Positions 16,961 to 29,420 of a stretch of DNA of 64,000 nucleotides are shown one piece after another. The stretch is from NCBI RefSeq assembly GCF_018320785.1, contig NC_054872.1, positions 24,820,769-24,884,768 of the forward strand, written 5' to 3'. The number at the start of each line of letters is the position of its first letter. Within the stretch, counting starts at the first letter, position 1. Origin of the DNA: Cheilinus undulatus. Taxonomy: Eukaryota; Chordata; Actinopteri; Labriformes; Labridae. The notes under the pieces were generated by a model that did no database searches, was not told where the DNA came from, and saw only the letters and a list, made by a program, of their open reading frames with translations. Made by a program: the position numbers and the translations under genes.

Positions 16961-17023
16961 CCCTTTATTCTGGCATGTCTAATGAATCCATGTCTACTGG
17001 TCCTCTTGGTGCTTTCAGGCCTA

Positions 17024-18550
17024 CAGTGCCTATAAAAAGTATTCAGTCCTTTAGATGTTTTACCCGTTCATTGATTTTATACATCAATCAAAGCCCATAT
17101 AATTTTGCTTTTTGACCAAAAATAATAATAATAATAATAATTTGCTGAACCTCTAATTCGACAGAGGTTCAACCAACTGGTGCTAGTAGTCTCACATGTA
17201 TTGAAATGGGGATCACCTGAGAGCAGTGAATGTGTCTCAAGTGATTGTAGTGTAAAGACACCTGTATTTGGAAGGCCCAGTCACTGGTTAATCAGTATTC
17301 CTGACTACCATTACACCATGAAGACAAAAGAACACTCCAAGCAACGGTTATTGAACAGTAGGGAATGGATACAAAATAAATTTCCAAGGCTTAGCATCCC
17401 CTGGAGTTCAGTTAAATCCACTACCAAGCAATGGAAAGAATATGGTATATGTAAATCTGCCTAGGTTAGGCTGTCTTCACAGACAAACCGTCCGTGCAAG
17501 GAGGAGACTAGTGAGAGAGGCTGTTAAGACACCTATGACTATGCTGAAGGAGTTACAAGCTTCAGCAGCTGAGCTGGAAAAGACTCTGCATACGACAACT
17601 GTGGCCCAGGTTCTTCACCAGTTAAAGCTTTAAGGGAGAGCAGCAAAGAGAAAGCCGCTGATGAAGAAAATTCATTCATTCATTCTCGTCTACAGTTTGC
17701 CAAAAAGCATGTGGGTGACTCCATGGTCAAGTGAAAGAAAGTCCTTTGGTTTGATGAGACCAAAATGGTGCTATTTTGCTATTCGACAAGACACTTTGTT
17801 TGGCAGACACCAAACACCATACATTACCACAAACACACCATCCCCACTATGAAGATTAGTGGTGGCAGCGTTATGCTGTGGGGATGCTTCTCAGCAGCCA
17901 GTGCTGAAGGGCTTTGTAAAGGTCGAGGGTAAAATGAATGCTGCAAAACAGGAAAATCTTGGAGGACAATCTTATTTAGTTGGCAAGAAAAGCTTGGGAG
18001 AAGATTTATTGTCCAGCAAGACAATGACCTTAAGCAAACAGCAGAAGCTACACAGAAATGGTTTGAAGACAACAAGGTAAATGTTCTGGAGTGGTCGAGT
18101 CAAAGCCCAGATCTCAGTCCAAAAGAGAGTTTGTGGCTGGACTTGAAAAGAGCTTTTCAAGCCCAATCCCTGTGCAAACTCACAGAACTTGAGCAGTTTT
18201 TGCAAAGAAGAATGGAATAAAAATTGCAGTTTCCAGCTGTGCAAGCCTGATTGAGACCTATCCACACACACTAAGTGCTGTGATCGCAGCCAATGGTTCA
18301 TCTACTAAATACTGACCTTTAGGGGGTGAATGTTTATGCAGCCACTTACTTTAGTTTACATATTTTTACTTAACTGGTATTACTTTTTAGAAATCTGTTT
18401 CCACTTTGACATTAAGAGGTTGAGGTTTAAAGAGGTTTTTTTTTGTAAATATTTGTGGAAAAAAGGCTAGTAGTATTGACAATGGCGGATTTACAAAAAT
18501 CATTAAAAGGGTAAAACATCCAAGGGGAACAATACTTATTATTGGCACAG
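17024..18550 (+). mobile_element. Tc1-like DNA transposon, degenerate
   Basis: Terminal inverted repeats CAGTGCCTATAAAAAGTATT and ...GCACAG are flanked by TA on both sides (17022-17023 and 18551-18552), the normal Tc1/mariner target duplication. Inside, on the plus strand, broken transposase pieces can be read: a helix-turn-helix-like part (REWIQNKFPRL, TVRARRRLVREA) and, near 17.9 kb, a region like the catalytic core. Several stops and frame changes make it inactive. The length of 1527 bp is usual for the family. A short (AAT)n run lies at about 17122-17142. Confidence 0.85.
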
Positions 18551-18821
18551 TATTTGTGCGCAACATGTGTTTAACCATAACAGAGGAAAGCTGATTTTCA
18601 TTAAAAAAAAAACAATGGATATGAAACTAAATATCGTTCCCTCTTTACAGAATAATAATATGAGGCATTTTAGTTACCTTTTTTTTTAAAGGAAATAAAT
18701 GCCTGACAAGTTGTTTACTATAAACCCTGACTCTGGTGTAAAAGAACACGGCAAACACAAGCCTTCAGCTGAATGGATGAATTTTCCACTTATACAGTAA
18801 GGAATCTCAGGTGCTTATCAA

Positions 18822-18838
18822 CACATGTCCTATTCCCA
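18822..18838 (+). promoter_or_regulatory. ctrl: PTF1-like pancreatic element upstream of ctrl
   Basis: CACATGTCCTATTCCCA combines an E-box with a TTCCCA box at the spacing of the acinar PTF1 consensus (CACCTG-type half, then TTTCCC-type half). It sits about 105 bases before the TATA box of a pancreatic-type protease gene, where such sites are known in other zymogen genes. Confidence 0.6.
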
Positions 18839-18941
18839 GACCTATCGAAGCACAGTGTGCGTCTGTGTTTGTGGATGTTGGGGTGGGGTGGGTGATTTCA
18901 ACATGGAGTGCTGCACATGGATCTCAGGGTCATGCATGTGA

Positions 18942-18947
18942 TATAAA
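18942..18947 (+). promoter_or_regulatory. ctrl: TATA box of ctrl
   Basis: TATAAA lies 57 bases upstream of the ATG, consistent with a short 5' UTR. Confidence 0.75.
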
Positions 18948-19003
18948 AGCCAGTCTCACACACCTGAGCCCTGAGGGAAGTAAATTATTGTAGAGACGTG
19001 ACC

Positions 19004-22000
19004 ATGTTCTTGCTAATCTGTTGTTTTGCTCTGGTGGCCTCCACGTTGGGTGAGTGACTGGAGATTAATTTACAGATGTTGTATTAATTCATGTCCATGA
19101 CTCAATTTTGGGAATCATTATTAATGTTTTAAGGCACAAGACTCCTCCTCTGTGTAAATGCTACATCTTTGGTTGAACTAATACTTTTTAATTGCATCAT
19201 TTGGATGCAGGCTGTGGAGTTCCTGCCATTAAGCCCCAAGTGAATGGATACAACAAGATTGTTAATGGACACAATGCTGTTTCTGGGTCCTGGCCCTGGC
19301 AGGTGTCACTTCAGGTAGTCTAATTAATGTGATCCACACCTTAAGTATCTTTGATATGACTTCAAAGGTCTTCTGTTTTTTAACAGATTTTTTAAGATTA
19401 AGTGGAGACTAAACATTCACTGACTCACTCACAGGATCGTAGTGGATTCCACTTCTGTGGAGGATCCCTGATCAGCCAGTACTGGGTTGTCACTGCTGCT
19501 CATTGCCGTGTGTCGTAAGTAATTTTTATTGTGTCTCACATCCAAATCAAATAATCTAAGCATTGCTCATTAATCTTGCCTGTTTTTATTCACTTCAGTC
19601 CAGGAAGCCATCGTGTTATCCTTGGAGAGCATGACCGTCAGTACAATAGTGAGCAAATTCAGGTCATGTCAATTAGCAGGGTAAGAAACAACGCAAAGAT
19701 GTCTTATGATTTATTTTGTATCAATTCATTAATTAACTTACAATTACACTAACCACCCATTCAGGCCATCACTCACCCCTACTACAACAGCCAGAACTTC
19801 AACAATGATATCACCCTCCTGAAGCTGTCCTCCCCAGCTCAGCTGACGTCCCGTATCTCTCCTGTGTGCTTGGCCTACTCCAGCACCAGCATCCCCTCTG
19901 GAACCAAATGTGTCACCACTGGATGGGGTAGAACCGGCCAAACGTGTAAGTGAGAATGCTATATCGAAATCAAAATTTTAGTTTTTATGACCGCATAACA
20001 TAAAGGATCAAGTATCTGCTGTACCTGTGTTAGAATGGTGTGATACAGCTTTCATCTTCTCTCTGTTTTCAGCAAGCCCTCGCTACCTCCAGCAGACCGC
20101 CCTGCCTCTGCTCACCCCTACTCAGTGTAAGCAGTACTGGGGTTACAACAGAATTACTGACGCCATGATCTGTGCCGGTGCTTCAGGAGTGTCTTCTTGC
20201 CAGGTAGGAAATTATTTCAGACTCTGTGATAGAATTGTTCAGACAGTTTTTTCAAACATTCATGTGTTGCAAGTCATCAATAAAATGAATGCCCATAACG
20301 CATGAGTAATAAAAGTGTCATATTTAAATCTAAATGTTAGTAGTAAAACATAAATTCAGTAATTTTGTTTTTATATCATCTTATAGAATTGAAATACAGT
20401 GCTTAATACATTTATTAGACCACCTGTCATATTCGTCTCAAAGACCATCCAGCATCATGAAGTGCTTTAATGCCGACTCTTTCATTTTCAGTGATCTCTC
20501 CACGTTTTACCATTTTGAACAGGAATGAGGGATTTCAAACTGAATTCACCAAAATTTGAGCCGGCTCACTGGGCTTCTCTGAGAAGTCAGAAATGAATCA
20601 AGCATAACATTCAACCACTCTAACTAATTTTTCTATTCAGGAATGCAAATAAATTAAGTATAATTTGACATATTAATCAAGAAATAATAATGTGCTTTAG
20701 TATTTTTTCCGTTTTTTGTAAATCAGTAAATTTGAAAATTCATGGATAACAATAATAATTCTATTTTAGCATTAAAAATATCATTTGGGTTAAAGAGCTT
20801 CTACATATTGGTGTATTAACCATTGCAGAAACATAAAAAATGATTTTGGTAATTACCAATGCTGTTAATTTATGGCAGCTGTGGCATAAACCTTACTTTG
20901 GTTAGGGTTAGGGTGGTCTAATAAATTTGTTAAGCCCCACATATTCACATTCTCTTTCCTGAATTTGTAAATTAGTTTGCTGAGGACTGATTGATGAAAT
21001 TCTATATAAGTGAGTAACTTTGCACATGTTCCACAATGTTCAAAATATATGAACCAAAATAATAGTGAATGGTTCCAGGGATGGAACCAGAGGTTATATA
21101 TACTGAAACTTTGTCTAAACTTTGGAGGGTCTGAGGACATTGTCCCCTGGAAATTTTTTGATTAGCATTTAGTTTAATGCACTATTTTAGCCTTTTTAAA
21201 TCAAAATTTGTAGTGAATATGCCAACAAATTTATACACCAGTTTGACAAAATGATACAGCTTCACCCCAAAACCCCTGTAAAGTAGGACTGTTGCAGCAT
21301 TAATGCATTAATCACAATTGATTAAGGTTCATATTTAGTGCATTATTTTTTAAATCGCAACAATAGCATGCTTTATTGAGAGCAACTTAAGTACCCCCAA
21401 GTCACCACTGAGTAGTATTTTGATCGCTATTAACTCGGGTGCGATGTCACTCCAGGCCCCAATGTCCCACTTCTGATGTAAATGGACATAGCAAAAACAA
21501 AAATTAAACAAAATAAAAAAGTAGGTTTAAATGCAGATTGTGGAATTTCAAAATGTATCTAAAAAAGTGAGATTGGTAGAGATTAACAACAGAAATTCTG
21601 CAATTTATCACAAATAATTTTGTTTGACAGCCCTGCTGTAATAACCTTGCAAAGCAGATAGATTAGCTAGATTCAATGTCTGTCATCAGTAGATAAATGA
21701 AACAGTCTGGCGTTGACGACTGTAAAGCAAACATCATTTCAGTCAGGAGAGACTTAATATGAGTTTAATAATTTACTGTACAAATATTGATGAAAGTAAT
21801 TAAAGGGGTTGTGAGACCAATGGCAGGAATACAACACCCTTCTATGGAGTCTAGACACTGGGGGTGGTGTTGATGAGCGACGCAGGATCAAATGAGGAGT
21901 AGATTTCCTAGAAACTGGACTTGGACAATAAGGTGGCATGGGGGAGGAGACTAAGCAGGATGAGATGTGCAGAAGACCTGTGAGGATATGGACAAGATAC

Positions 22001-23251
22001 TGATTAACTGAATGGTGGTGGCTGGGGTGGAGGAGGGTTGCGGTATGCACACCGAAACCACAGGCTGACTTTGAAGAGTGGATAACAGACTTCAAACATG
22101 ACAGGTGCATGATGATTGGACATACAGGGTTGTGGCAGAATTTGACTAGTTTAGTACTAGTTTAGAACGCCCAAAATCAACAGGAAAAGATGATAAAAGG
22201 AAAGAGGGAGAGCTATGAAGAAGTGATGACAAATGAATGAGTAAGAAACAGTCTTCCTGCTTGAACTTCCGCTGAGCTTCAGTCTTTATATTTTATTGTT
22301 CTGAGCTTGTCCTAATCTGAAAACATAACACGTTGATTATCAATCATTTTAACTTCTGCCATACGTAAGAGACTGTCTGGCATTTGTATCTTTGTTATAT
22401 GTGGGGTATAGAAATTTAATGTAAATGTCCATAATTGGCACCAGTCTTTTTAAAATAAATAAATAAATAAATAAATAACGGTTTGGAATACATTTTTATT
22501 GGACAGCTGAAACTGTTTAATAATTAGTACAGTATTAAAAGTAATTTTTCAACTCATGGGTGTATGAGGTGTTGGAATCGAAAAACAGTTTGATTTGGTC
22601 TGTTTGGCTATAAGATCTAAACAGAAATATGTCCATTTGCATTTATCTATCATAAAACTCAGCAGAAAAATACTTCTTAATAACCTTAAAAATTTGAGTC
22701 TTATGAGAAATACTATAAGAGCCTTATGGCTCTACCAATGAATGGTTACATAATGAGAGAATCAGGTCATTTTTATTAGACTAACCGAAAAGGCTTTGCA
22801 AATAAAAGTCTGAAATATGAACATTAGCCAAAGCACTGTTGATATTAGATTTTTCATAATGTTACAAAAATGCTCTTGCTCAATAATGGTCTTGCTGCAT
22901 ATCTGGTTTCCTGTTTTGGAGTTCCAGGTCTCTAATGGCAAGCTTGCACACATCCTGTGCAGAACTGCATACAAAACCTGATGCATATCTGTCATTAACA
23001 TTAAGCACTTTTGGAATAAGGTTTTATTCCCTGACACTTCATGGGACATCTAAAAAGTCAACCATAAAATCCTGTTTTGCTCATTTTAGGGTGACTCTGG
23101 TGGCCCTCTGGTCTGTGAGAACAGTGGAGTGTGGTCCCTCGTGGGTATCGTGTCTTGGGGAACCTCAAACTGCAACGTGTATGCCCCTGCTGTGTACGCC
23201 CGCGTTTCCTACCTACGCAGCTGGATCGACCAGACTGTTGCTTACAACTAA
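19004..23251 (+). CDS. ctrl: Chymotrypsin-like protease CTRL, secreted zymogen
   Basis: Seven exons: 19004-19049, 19211-19314, 19435-19514, 19599-19680, 19765-19945, 20073-20203 and 23090-23251 (261 aa). A hydrophobic signal peptide is followed by a propeptide starting CGVPAIKP and the activation site before IVNGHNAV. The catalytic triad lies in VTAAHC (His), NNDITLLK (Asp) and GDSGGP (Ser). SSCQGDSGG has serine in the S1-pocket position, giving chymotrypsin rather than trypsin specificity, and its Gln before GDSGG agrees with mammalian CTRL. The C-terminus reads VAYN, as in CTRL. The product is expected in pancreatic acinar cells and the gut lumen. The last intron (2.9 kb) is far longer than the rest and carries a small hAT-like repeat. 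The promoter has TATA and PTF1-like elements. Confidence 0.95.
21284..21635. mobile_element. Short non-autonomous hAT-like element in ctrl intron 6
   Basis: The left end TAGGACTGTT and the reverse of the right end CAGGGCTGTC are imperfect inverted termini. Flanks CTGTAAAG and CTGTAATA look like a decayed 8-bp target duplication. The interior, with repeated GCATTAATGCATTAAT-type phrases, is non-coding. Confidence 0.55.
22453..22478. repeat. (AAAT)n microsatellite
   Basis: About six AAAT units lie in the last intron of ctrl. Confidence 0.85.
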
Positions 23252-23406
23252 TGTGCAAACATACAGGAACATGTTACATGTGCATGCTTTCTCACAATTC
23301 ATGATCTTGGGTCTGACTGTTATGAATAAGTGATGCATGCATAATCAATGTCAGCTGTCACAGAGACAGAAAGCAGAAGCTCAATGTGCTGTGTGCAAAA
23401 TCATGC

Positions 23407-23412
23407 ATTAAA
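23407..23412 (+). terminator. ctrl: ctrl polyadenylation signal (ATTAAA)
   Basis: The common variant ATTAAA lies about 155 bases after the stop codon. No AATAAA is nearer. Confidence 0.55.
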
Positions 23413-23931
23413 ATGTAACTCTTCAAAACTTTAACGTTCGTTGTCATGCCTCATATTATTATCAGCCCAGACTGGACTGAATGTGAGCTGGAGATGAGGC
23501 TGTGAATGGGGAAACGGTTATTTTGCGATTTGACAAAAAAGGCACTACATGCTGTGTGGATGAGTAGTAGAACATTTAAGACAATAGTTGAATCCTTTTA
23601 AACATACTATATACACAGACATGCACAAACACGCTGCCATAAATACTTCACTAGTGAAGTGTGTATTTCTGTTGAGGATATCAGAATACTATTGATGCAG
23701 ATTGAGTAATTTGAAGATGATGCCAGCCAGTTTAATTGCATTATATTCTAAAATGTCCATGTTACTTTGTTCACTCTTTGCATGACTTAAAGCCTTGCTG
23801 AAAATCCCCAGCTGTAGCAGAAATAGTGTCTCATTGGTGGTTAAGTGAAGAGAGGAGGAGTAAAAGAGATACAATGAGTGGAGGCAGAACCACATAGGGC
23901 TAGATGCACTAAGACTCATCATAACAGCAGA

Positions 23932-25326
23932 ATGGGGAATGGTAAGATACCGAACACTAATATTTCATTCTTTAAAATGAAATTTGAATAAGGCTGTCTA
24001 CTTTTAATCAAAGCTAATTTGAAAAAGTCATGCACAGAGATTTTATTAAAGGCATTTTTTTGATCAGAACAGAGAAAGTGAACTTGCAGTTTACTTGAGA
24101 TTATTTGGAACTGCTTCATAACCATTAAGAACCAGAGGTGCATTGACTCGAGACGGAATAAAAGATAAAACTGAAATATAGAAAGTAATAATAACCATTA
24201 GTTCAATGGTATTATGAATGTGTAACAACAATCCCTGCTTTAACCAGTTTAAAATCTCTATTGATCATTTGTTTTTTGTCCATTAGCCACTGTTTCTGAG
24301 ATTGTGAACACAGTAACCCTGGTCACCTACTCTGCGATATTCATTCTCGGGATTCTGGGTAATGGCCTGGTGATCTACGTGACTGGATTCAGGATGAAGA
24401 GGACAGTCAACTCTGTGTGGTTTCTCAACTTGGCCCTTGCTGACTTCCTCTTTACAACTTTCATGATTGTCCAGATCATTACTGTTTCTCAGAATAACCA
24501 ATGGCTCTTTGGGTGGCTAATGTGCAAGCTCAACACTTTTGTGAGTGTCATCAACTTGTTTGCCAGCATCTTCCTTCTTGCAGCCATCAGTCTGGATCGT
24601 TGCCTGTCAGTCTGTGTGGTCGTGTGGGCACAAAACAAACGCACCGTCCGCAAAGCTCAGCTCACCAGCTGTGTTATTTGGCTGGCAGCTGTGGTTTGCA
24701 GCACACCTTATGCCACTTACCGAGATATTCGGGACTACAAAGGGTTGACTGTCTGCAGTGTTTCAGAATATTATAGAGAAAATTATTACACTTTTATGAT
24801 ATTCCGCTTTGTCGTGGGCTTCCTCATCCCATTCCTGGTGATATTTGTCTCTTACTTGGCCATTGGTGTTCGTGCTAGGAGATTGCAGAGGACCAGGAAA
24901 AAGAGATCTCGCAGAATAATTTTTGCTGTCGTTCTTGCCTTCTTTGTCTGCTGGTTGCCATTCCATGTCATGCAGTTTGTACAGTCTAGTGGTTATAAAA
25001 GTTCGGAGACTGCTAGAAATATTGGACAAAAGCTGTCAGTGTGTCTGGCTTATCTAAACAGCTGCCTGAACCCCATTCTTTATGTTTTCATGTGTGATGA
25101 ATTCCAGAAGAAGCTCAAGCAGTCCATATGCTTGGTCCTGGAGAGTGCCCTGGCAGAGGACCATTTGACATTTATGTCCTCTCGCTCACTGTCATCCCAG
25201 CTTTCTCGGATTTCCCGAAAGTCGGATGCTGCTAGCCCTTTGGAAGGAAAAACCATGGCCACTGGCTTCAAGTTCACAGAGAGCAAAATGGTCAGTACTG
25301 ATGAAAGAGACTCTGACCACTCATAA
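23932..25326 (+). CDS. Chemoattractant-type GPCR, PTGDR2 (CRTH2)-like
   Basis: The main exon 24287-25326 encodes seven membrane segments but has no ATG at its start. An acceptor (CATTAG) precedes it. A 10-base coding exon at 23932-23941 (ATG GGG AAT G) with donor GTAAGA gives the N-terminus MGNATVSEI in frame, creating an NAT glycosylation sequon. The total is 349 aa. Family marks are GNGLVIYVTG (TM1), LALADFLF (TM2), DRC in place of DRY after TM3, VWAQNKRTV in loop 2, CWLPFH (TM6) and NPILYV (TM7). A pair of cysteines (CKLNTF and VCSVSE) forms the usual loop bond. SLDRC, VWAQN and a tail VLESALAED most resemble PTGDR2, the prostaglandin D2 receptor of leukocytes. CMKLR1 or formyl-peptide-type receptors are the alternative. 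The ligand is not predictable from sequence. Confidence 0.85.
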
Positions 25327-25341
25327 AACCTACCCAACTTG

Positions 25342-26319
25342 ACAAGAAATGTAATAAAAAAGGAAATGACAGGAACTGATGAGGACAGCACCTTTATGGA
25401 CATGTAAAATATTTTGATTCCTTTTATCTTGATAAGGGGACTAGCAGGACAAATTTTAAAAAATGTGGCTGAATTCACACATGCAGCTCGTGCTAAAAAA
25501 GTCAGGAAATTTTCAGGAATTTTATGCTGGTATAGATAGAGCTTAAGGACATTTTTTTAGTTAATGACTGATTGACCATGGCAGATGCCACTTGTTGCTA
25601 ATGTTGCACATTTCCTTATAGATTTGTGTAGTTTGATGGCATGTCTCCCATCTTCTGTGTGATCAATAATTCATCAAACCTATGTGGATATAGCTTTAAG
25701 ATGTGACTATATTTTTGTGTGTAATTAATAATGTAAATATTTATGCATTTAATTTGTACCTTTACATTCCTTCAGTGATTAAAATACAAAATTACCTATA
25801 CATTGTCAACTACACCAGTTTTATGTCTTTACAAGAAATGTAATAAAAACAGAAATGACAGGAACTGATGAGGACAGCACCTTTATGGACATGTAAAATA
25901 TTTTGATTTCTTTTATCTTGATAAGGGACCTGGCAGGACAAATTTTAAAAAATGTGGCTGAATTCACACATGCAGCTCATGCTAAATAAGTCAGGAAATT
26001 TTCAGGAATTTTATGCTGGTATAGATAGAGCTTAAGGACATTTTTTTAGTTAATGGCTGATTGACCATGGCAGATGCCAACTGTTGCTAATGTTGCACAT
26101 TTCCTTATAGATTTGTGTAGTTTGATGGCATGTCTCCCATCTTCTGTGTGATCAATAATTCATCAAACCTATGTGGATATAGCTTTAAGATGTGACTATA
26201 TTTTTGTGTGTAATTAATAATGTAAATATTTATACATTTAATTTGTACCTTTACATTCCTTCAGTGATTAAAATACAAAATTACCTATACATTGTCAACT
26301 ACACCAGTTTTATGTCTTT
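25342..26319. repeat. 489-bp direct tandem duplication in the 3' region of the GPCR gene
   Basis: Unit 1 is 25342-25830 and unit 2 is 25831-26319. Both begin ACAAGAAATGTAATAAAAA and end with TTTTATGTCTTT. By eye about ten bases differ, roughly 98% identity, with equal unit length. Each unit carries a GATTAAAATAC polyadenylation-type signal near its end, so the duplication may give two 3' ends. Confidence 0.92.
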
Positions 26320-28212
26320 ATTTGTGAGCTATCATGCTTAATCTTATCTAACTATGGTTGTTTACAGGCTATTTGTCCATAGCCACATCACTGCTGCTGT
26401 TACACAAGACTGAACTTGTATAGCTAACAATTACACCACCTTAAGGCATTCATAGATCTATTTGATACCTGTAGCTACAGGATATTACATTAGAAGTTTC
26501 CTAATGACAAATTTTAAGCAATAACTACGAAATGCAATTGTAGGGAACTTATTTGATGTTCTTCTTCATTGTGGGGATGTAGTTATATCTCTTTAAAAAC
26601 CTTTATTTTAGCATTACATTACAGGGAACAACTTGTTCTTGTTTGGGCCTGGATACATTTTAGCTTGGCAACTAACTTCTGATTTTTGCTTAAAGCAGTG
26701 AACTTCAAATACAATGCATTAAAAGACCTACCTAATATTATTTTTGACAACTTTCCTATTGCATGTTTCTGACATTACTGATTCAACACTTCTATAAAGC
26801 TGTGTTCACACTGCAGGCCTAAGTGAAGTGACTCTGATCTTTTTGCTCCTGTGTGACTCAGTGAGGTTGTTGTGATAAGCCCATAGTGGGTTGCTACCTC
26901 ACCTGCACATGTGATTTACTTTTATTCACTTTTCTTTCTCTAACTGTGCTTTTATAAATGTGCTAAATAAATAAATAAACAAATCTGACAAACACTACAT
27001 CTTAAAAAGTCAAGTAGGGCTCTTAAAGTTTTAAATCACATTTAAGATTTTGTACAACTGTTTTCTGTCCTAAACTAGGAAAAATCAATATTATTTTTAT
27101 GTGGCAAGCAGTCCACAATGAAAGGCACATAAGATTTCGCATTACACTGAAAGACTTTCTGATTTAATTTGCTGTTTATAAAACATCAAATTCTATGATT
27201 CCTGGCACATTTAATGCCTCTGTTCCATCAACATAGTAAAGTACAGTGATATTTATCGTAACACATTTTATCAGGGGTGCTAAGCAGTTTCTCAACAGTT
27301 ACATCATCAAACTGCAGTAGAACACTTTTAATCAGGGAAGGTCTATAATGGGTGTGCAGCCCACCAATTTTAGAGGGAAACTTGGTGGCCCAGACTAGTG
27401 TTTTACAATGGTTTAAGGCTTAGAGAGTCACTTATAGTAAAAAAATGGGGTCTGGGGGTCCTCACCAGTAAATTTTGAGCATCCAGCACTTGGTCCTCTG
27501 CATTCTGGTGAATCTTTGTGAAAAAAATTGTGGGTAAACTCAGATACAAATATAAAATTTGATTAATAATAAAAGAATGCCATGTCCTCTATAAAGCTTG
27601 CATTCTAGTAAACTACATAAGAAAATTATAATTTCTGTTTTCATCATAAAAACACCTAAAGCTAAGTCTACATGAAGCCAAACATTAAATAATATTAAGT
27701 TTTTACCAAATTAAGGGGATTAGCTTATTAATGTTGTGCGAAATACTTGTAATAGAAGTTTTCTTTTACTGAAGAAAATACAGAGCACACCAAAGTGAAC
27801 TACAAAGTAGGATGGCACTGGTATGTATGGTTTTTTGACTGTCATATGATAATTTATGAATGATAATTACGTATAAAAAATAGTTTAGATAAAATGATGC
27901 AGAAGGAAAAGCATAACTACTGTTACAGACAGTATTCATTTTCTTCCAAACTGTACTGAAAAATCCTGCAATTATTTTGACGTAAAACTCTACACATTTT
28001 AAGGCCCAGTGAAGACTGAGACGTAAGAGAATTTCATTTTTTCATAAAACACAATCACTTAAAAAAAATAAGACAAAAGCATCAAGTTGGAATGATTTTA
28101 AAATGTTTCATTTCCACTTTGATATAACATTTTAAAGCTGCATACTGCCACCTAGAGTACTGAAGTGTGCTTGAAATGGAATGAGATCATTCTAATATTA
28201 AAGGGCTCAGGT
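26320..28212. other. Spacer without recognised genes
   Basis: The stretch is A+T-rich with short AATA runs near 26965. No splice-framed coding block or RNA gene was found on either strand. Confidence 0.5.
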
Positions 28213-29420
28213 TAACCTTGCAAAGCAGATGGATTTGCCTGTTTCCTTGTTTTTCACTGGCGAATCCATCTTGCAAAGCTCCCATCTGAACTGTTTGGGT
28301 CCGTTAGAAAGTGACAGGACCAATCAGCGACGAGGGGCAGTACTTTCAGGTGCAGCAGAGTCGTGATGTGAACAAGCAGCAGCAAGAGCTGGTGCAGTTA
28401 TGGAGGAAGAGATTGGCGTGGATGCTGCTAAAGCGCCAGTTTTATCAGAACTTGACGACATTTCTTCGTTAAAAGAAGAACAAAGAACAGCGGTGAGTTA
28501 TTTTCTTTTCAAAAACGCCAAAAGTCGAGTACTTACATGTCTATAGTCTATAGTCACGTTTCACGCTATTCCTCAGTAGCTGCGCACGCACAGCTCGATA
28601 GCAGCTACATCACGTTTTGTTGCTCTGACTGGTCCGTAGAGATGTGACAGACAGAACGTTCATCCAATCACACTCATTCATCCAAGTTCTCTGCCTTTTC
28701 TCAAACATTTCCTATTGAAGCTTTCCCAGATGGATGTGTGAAACAAATCCATCTGGCATGTCAGGTTAGGCTCAGGTAGCATTACTATAAATGTTGTCTT
28801 ACAGGCTGGGAGTTCATTTGATGCCAGCACTACTTGTGTACAGGTATAAAGTGAATCCCCTAACCTGACACGCCAGATGGATGTGCTACACACATCCATC
28901 TGGAAAACCTTCAATACAAAGCTCTTGGGAAAGAGCAGAGACTTTGAAAAAAAAACTCAGAGGGTGATTGGGTGAACGTTTGTCAGTCCCATCTTTACGG
29001 GCCAATCACAGCAACAAAACACGTGACGTAGCCGCTAACAAGCTGTGCCTGCGCCCCTACCAACTAGGCTAAACTCCATAAAGAACAACATAATGCAACC
29101 CATGGTGACTGTAGACATGTCAGAACACGACTTGTCGTTTTTGAAAACAACTCACTGCTGTTCTTTGTTCTATTTTTTAATGAAGAAATGCTGTCAAGTT
29201 CTGATAAAACAGGTGCTTTAGCAGCATCCAAGCCAATGTCTTCCTTCAGAATTGCACCGGCCTCTTCTCGCTGCTTGCATGTCACGACTTTGCCACGCCC
29301 AAAAGCACTGCCCCTCGACGCTTGGTCCTGTCACTTTCTATGGAAAGATGGGAGCTTTGCAAGATGGATTTGCCAGTAAGAAACACAGAAACAGCCAAAT
29401 CCATCTGTTTTGCAATGTTA
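28213..29420. mobile_element. Fold-back DNA element with ~560-bp inverted arms carrying a gene 5' module
   Basis: The left arm (about 28213-28770) and right arm (about 28859-29420) are inverted copies around an 88-base centre. The outer ends AACCTTGCAAAGCAGATGG and AACATTGCAAAACAGATGG match. Each arm starts with CAGATGGATTTG-type motifs and ends with a small hairpin built from CCAGATGGATGTG. Eight motif copies lie at 28226, 28261, 28726, 28744, 28873, 28891, 29361 and 29396, alternating in strand. Between them each arm has an upstream region and a short coding exon. The arms are clearly diverged, so the element is not very recent. The superfamily is unknown to me. Confidence 0.8.
28400..28492 (+). 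other. Captured first coding exon inside the fold-back left arm
   Basis: ATG followed by 31 codons (MEEEIGVDAAKAPVL..., ending SSLKEEQRTA) runs up to a good donor, GCG|GTGAGT. The right arm has the inverted relative (about 29180-29260, minus strand) reading DIGLDAAKAPVLSELD before its frame is lost. LKEEQRTA resembles the stretch ahead of the first helicase motif in RecQ-like helicases that are often repeated in fish genomes. No downstream exon is present, so this is an orphan exon of the transposon's parent gene. Confidence 0.5.

Noticed and set aside
20880-20920. GGTTAGGGTTAGGGTGG resembling a telomeric repeat (TTAGGG)n
   Set aside because: Only about two units are present, too short to call an interstitial telomere.
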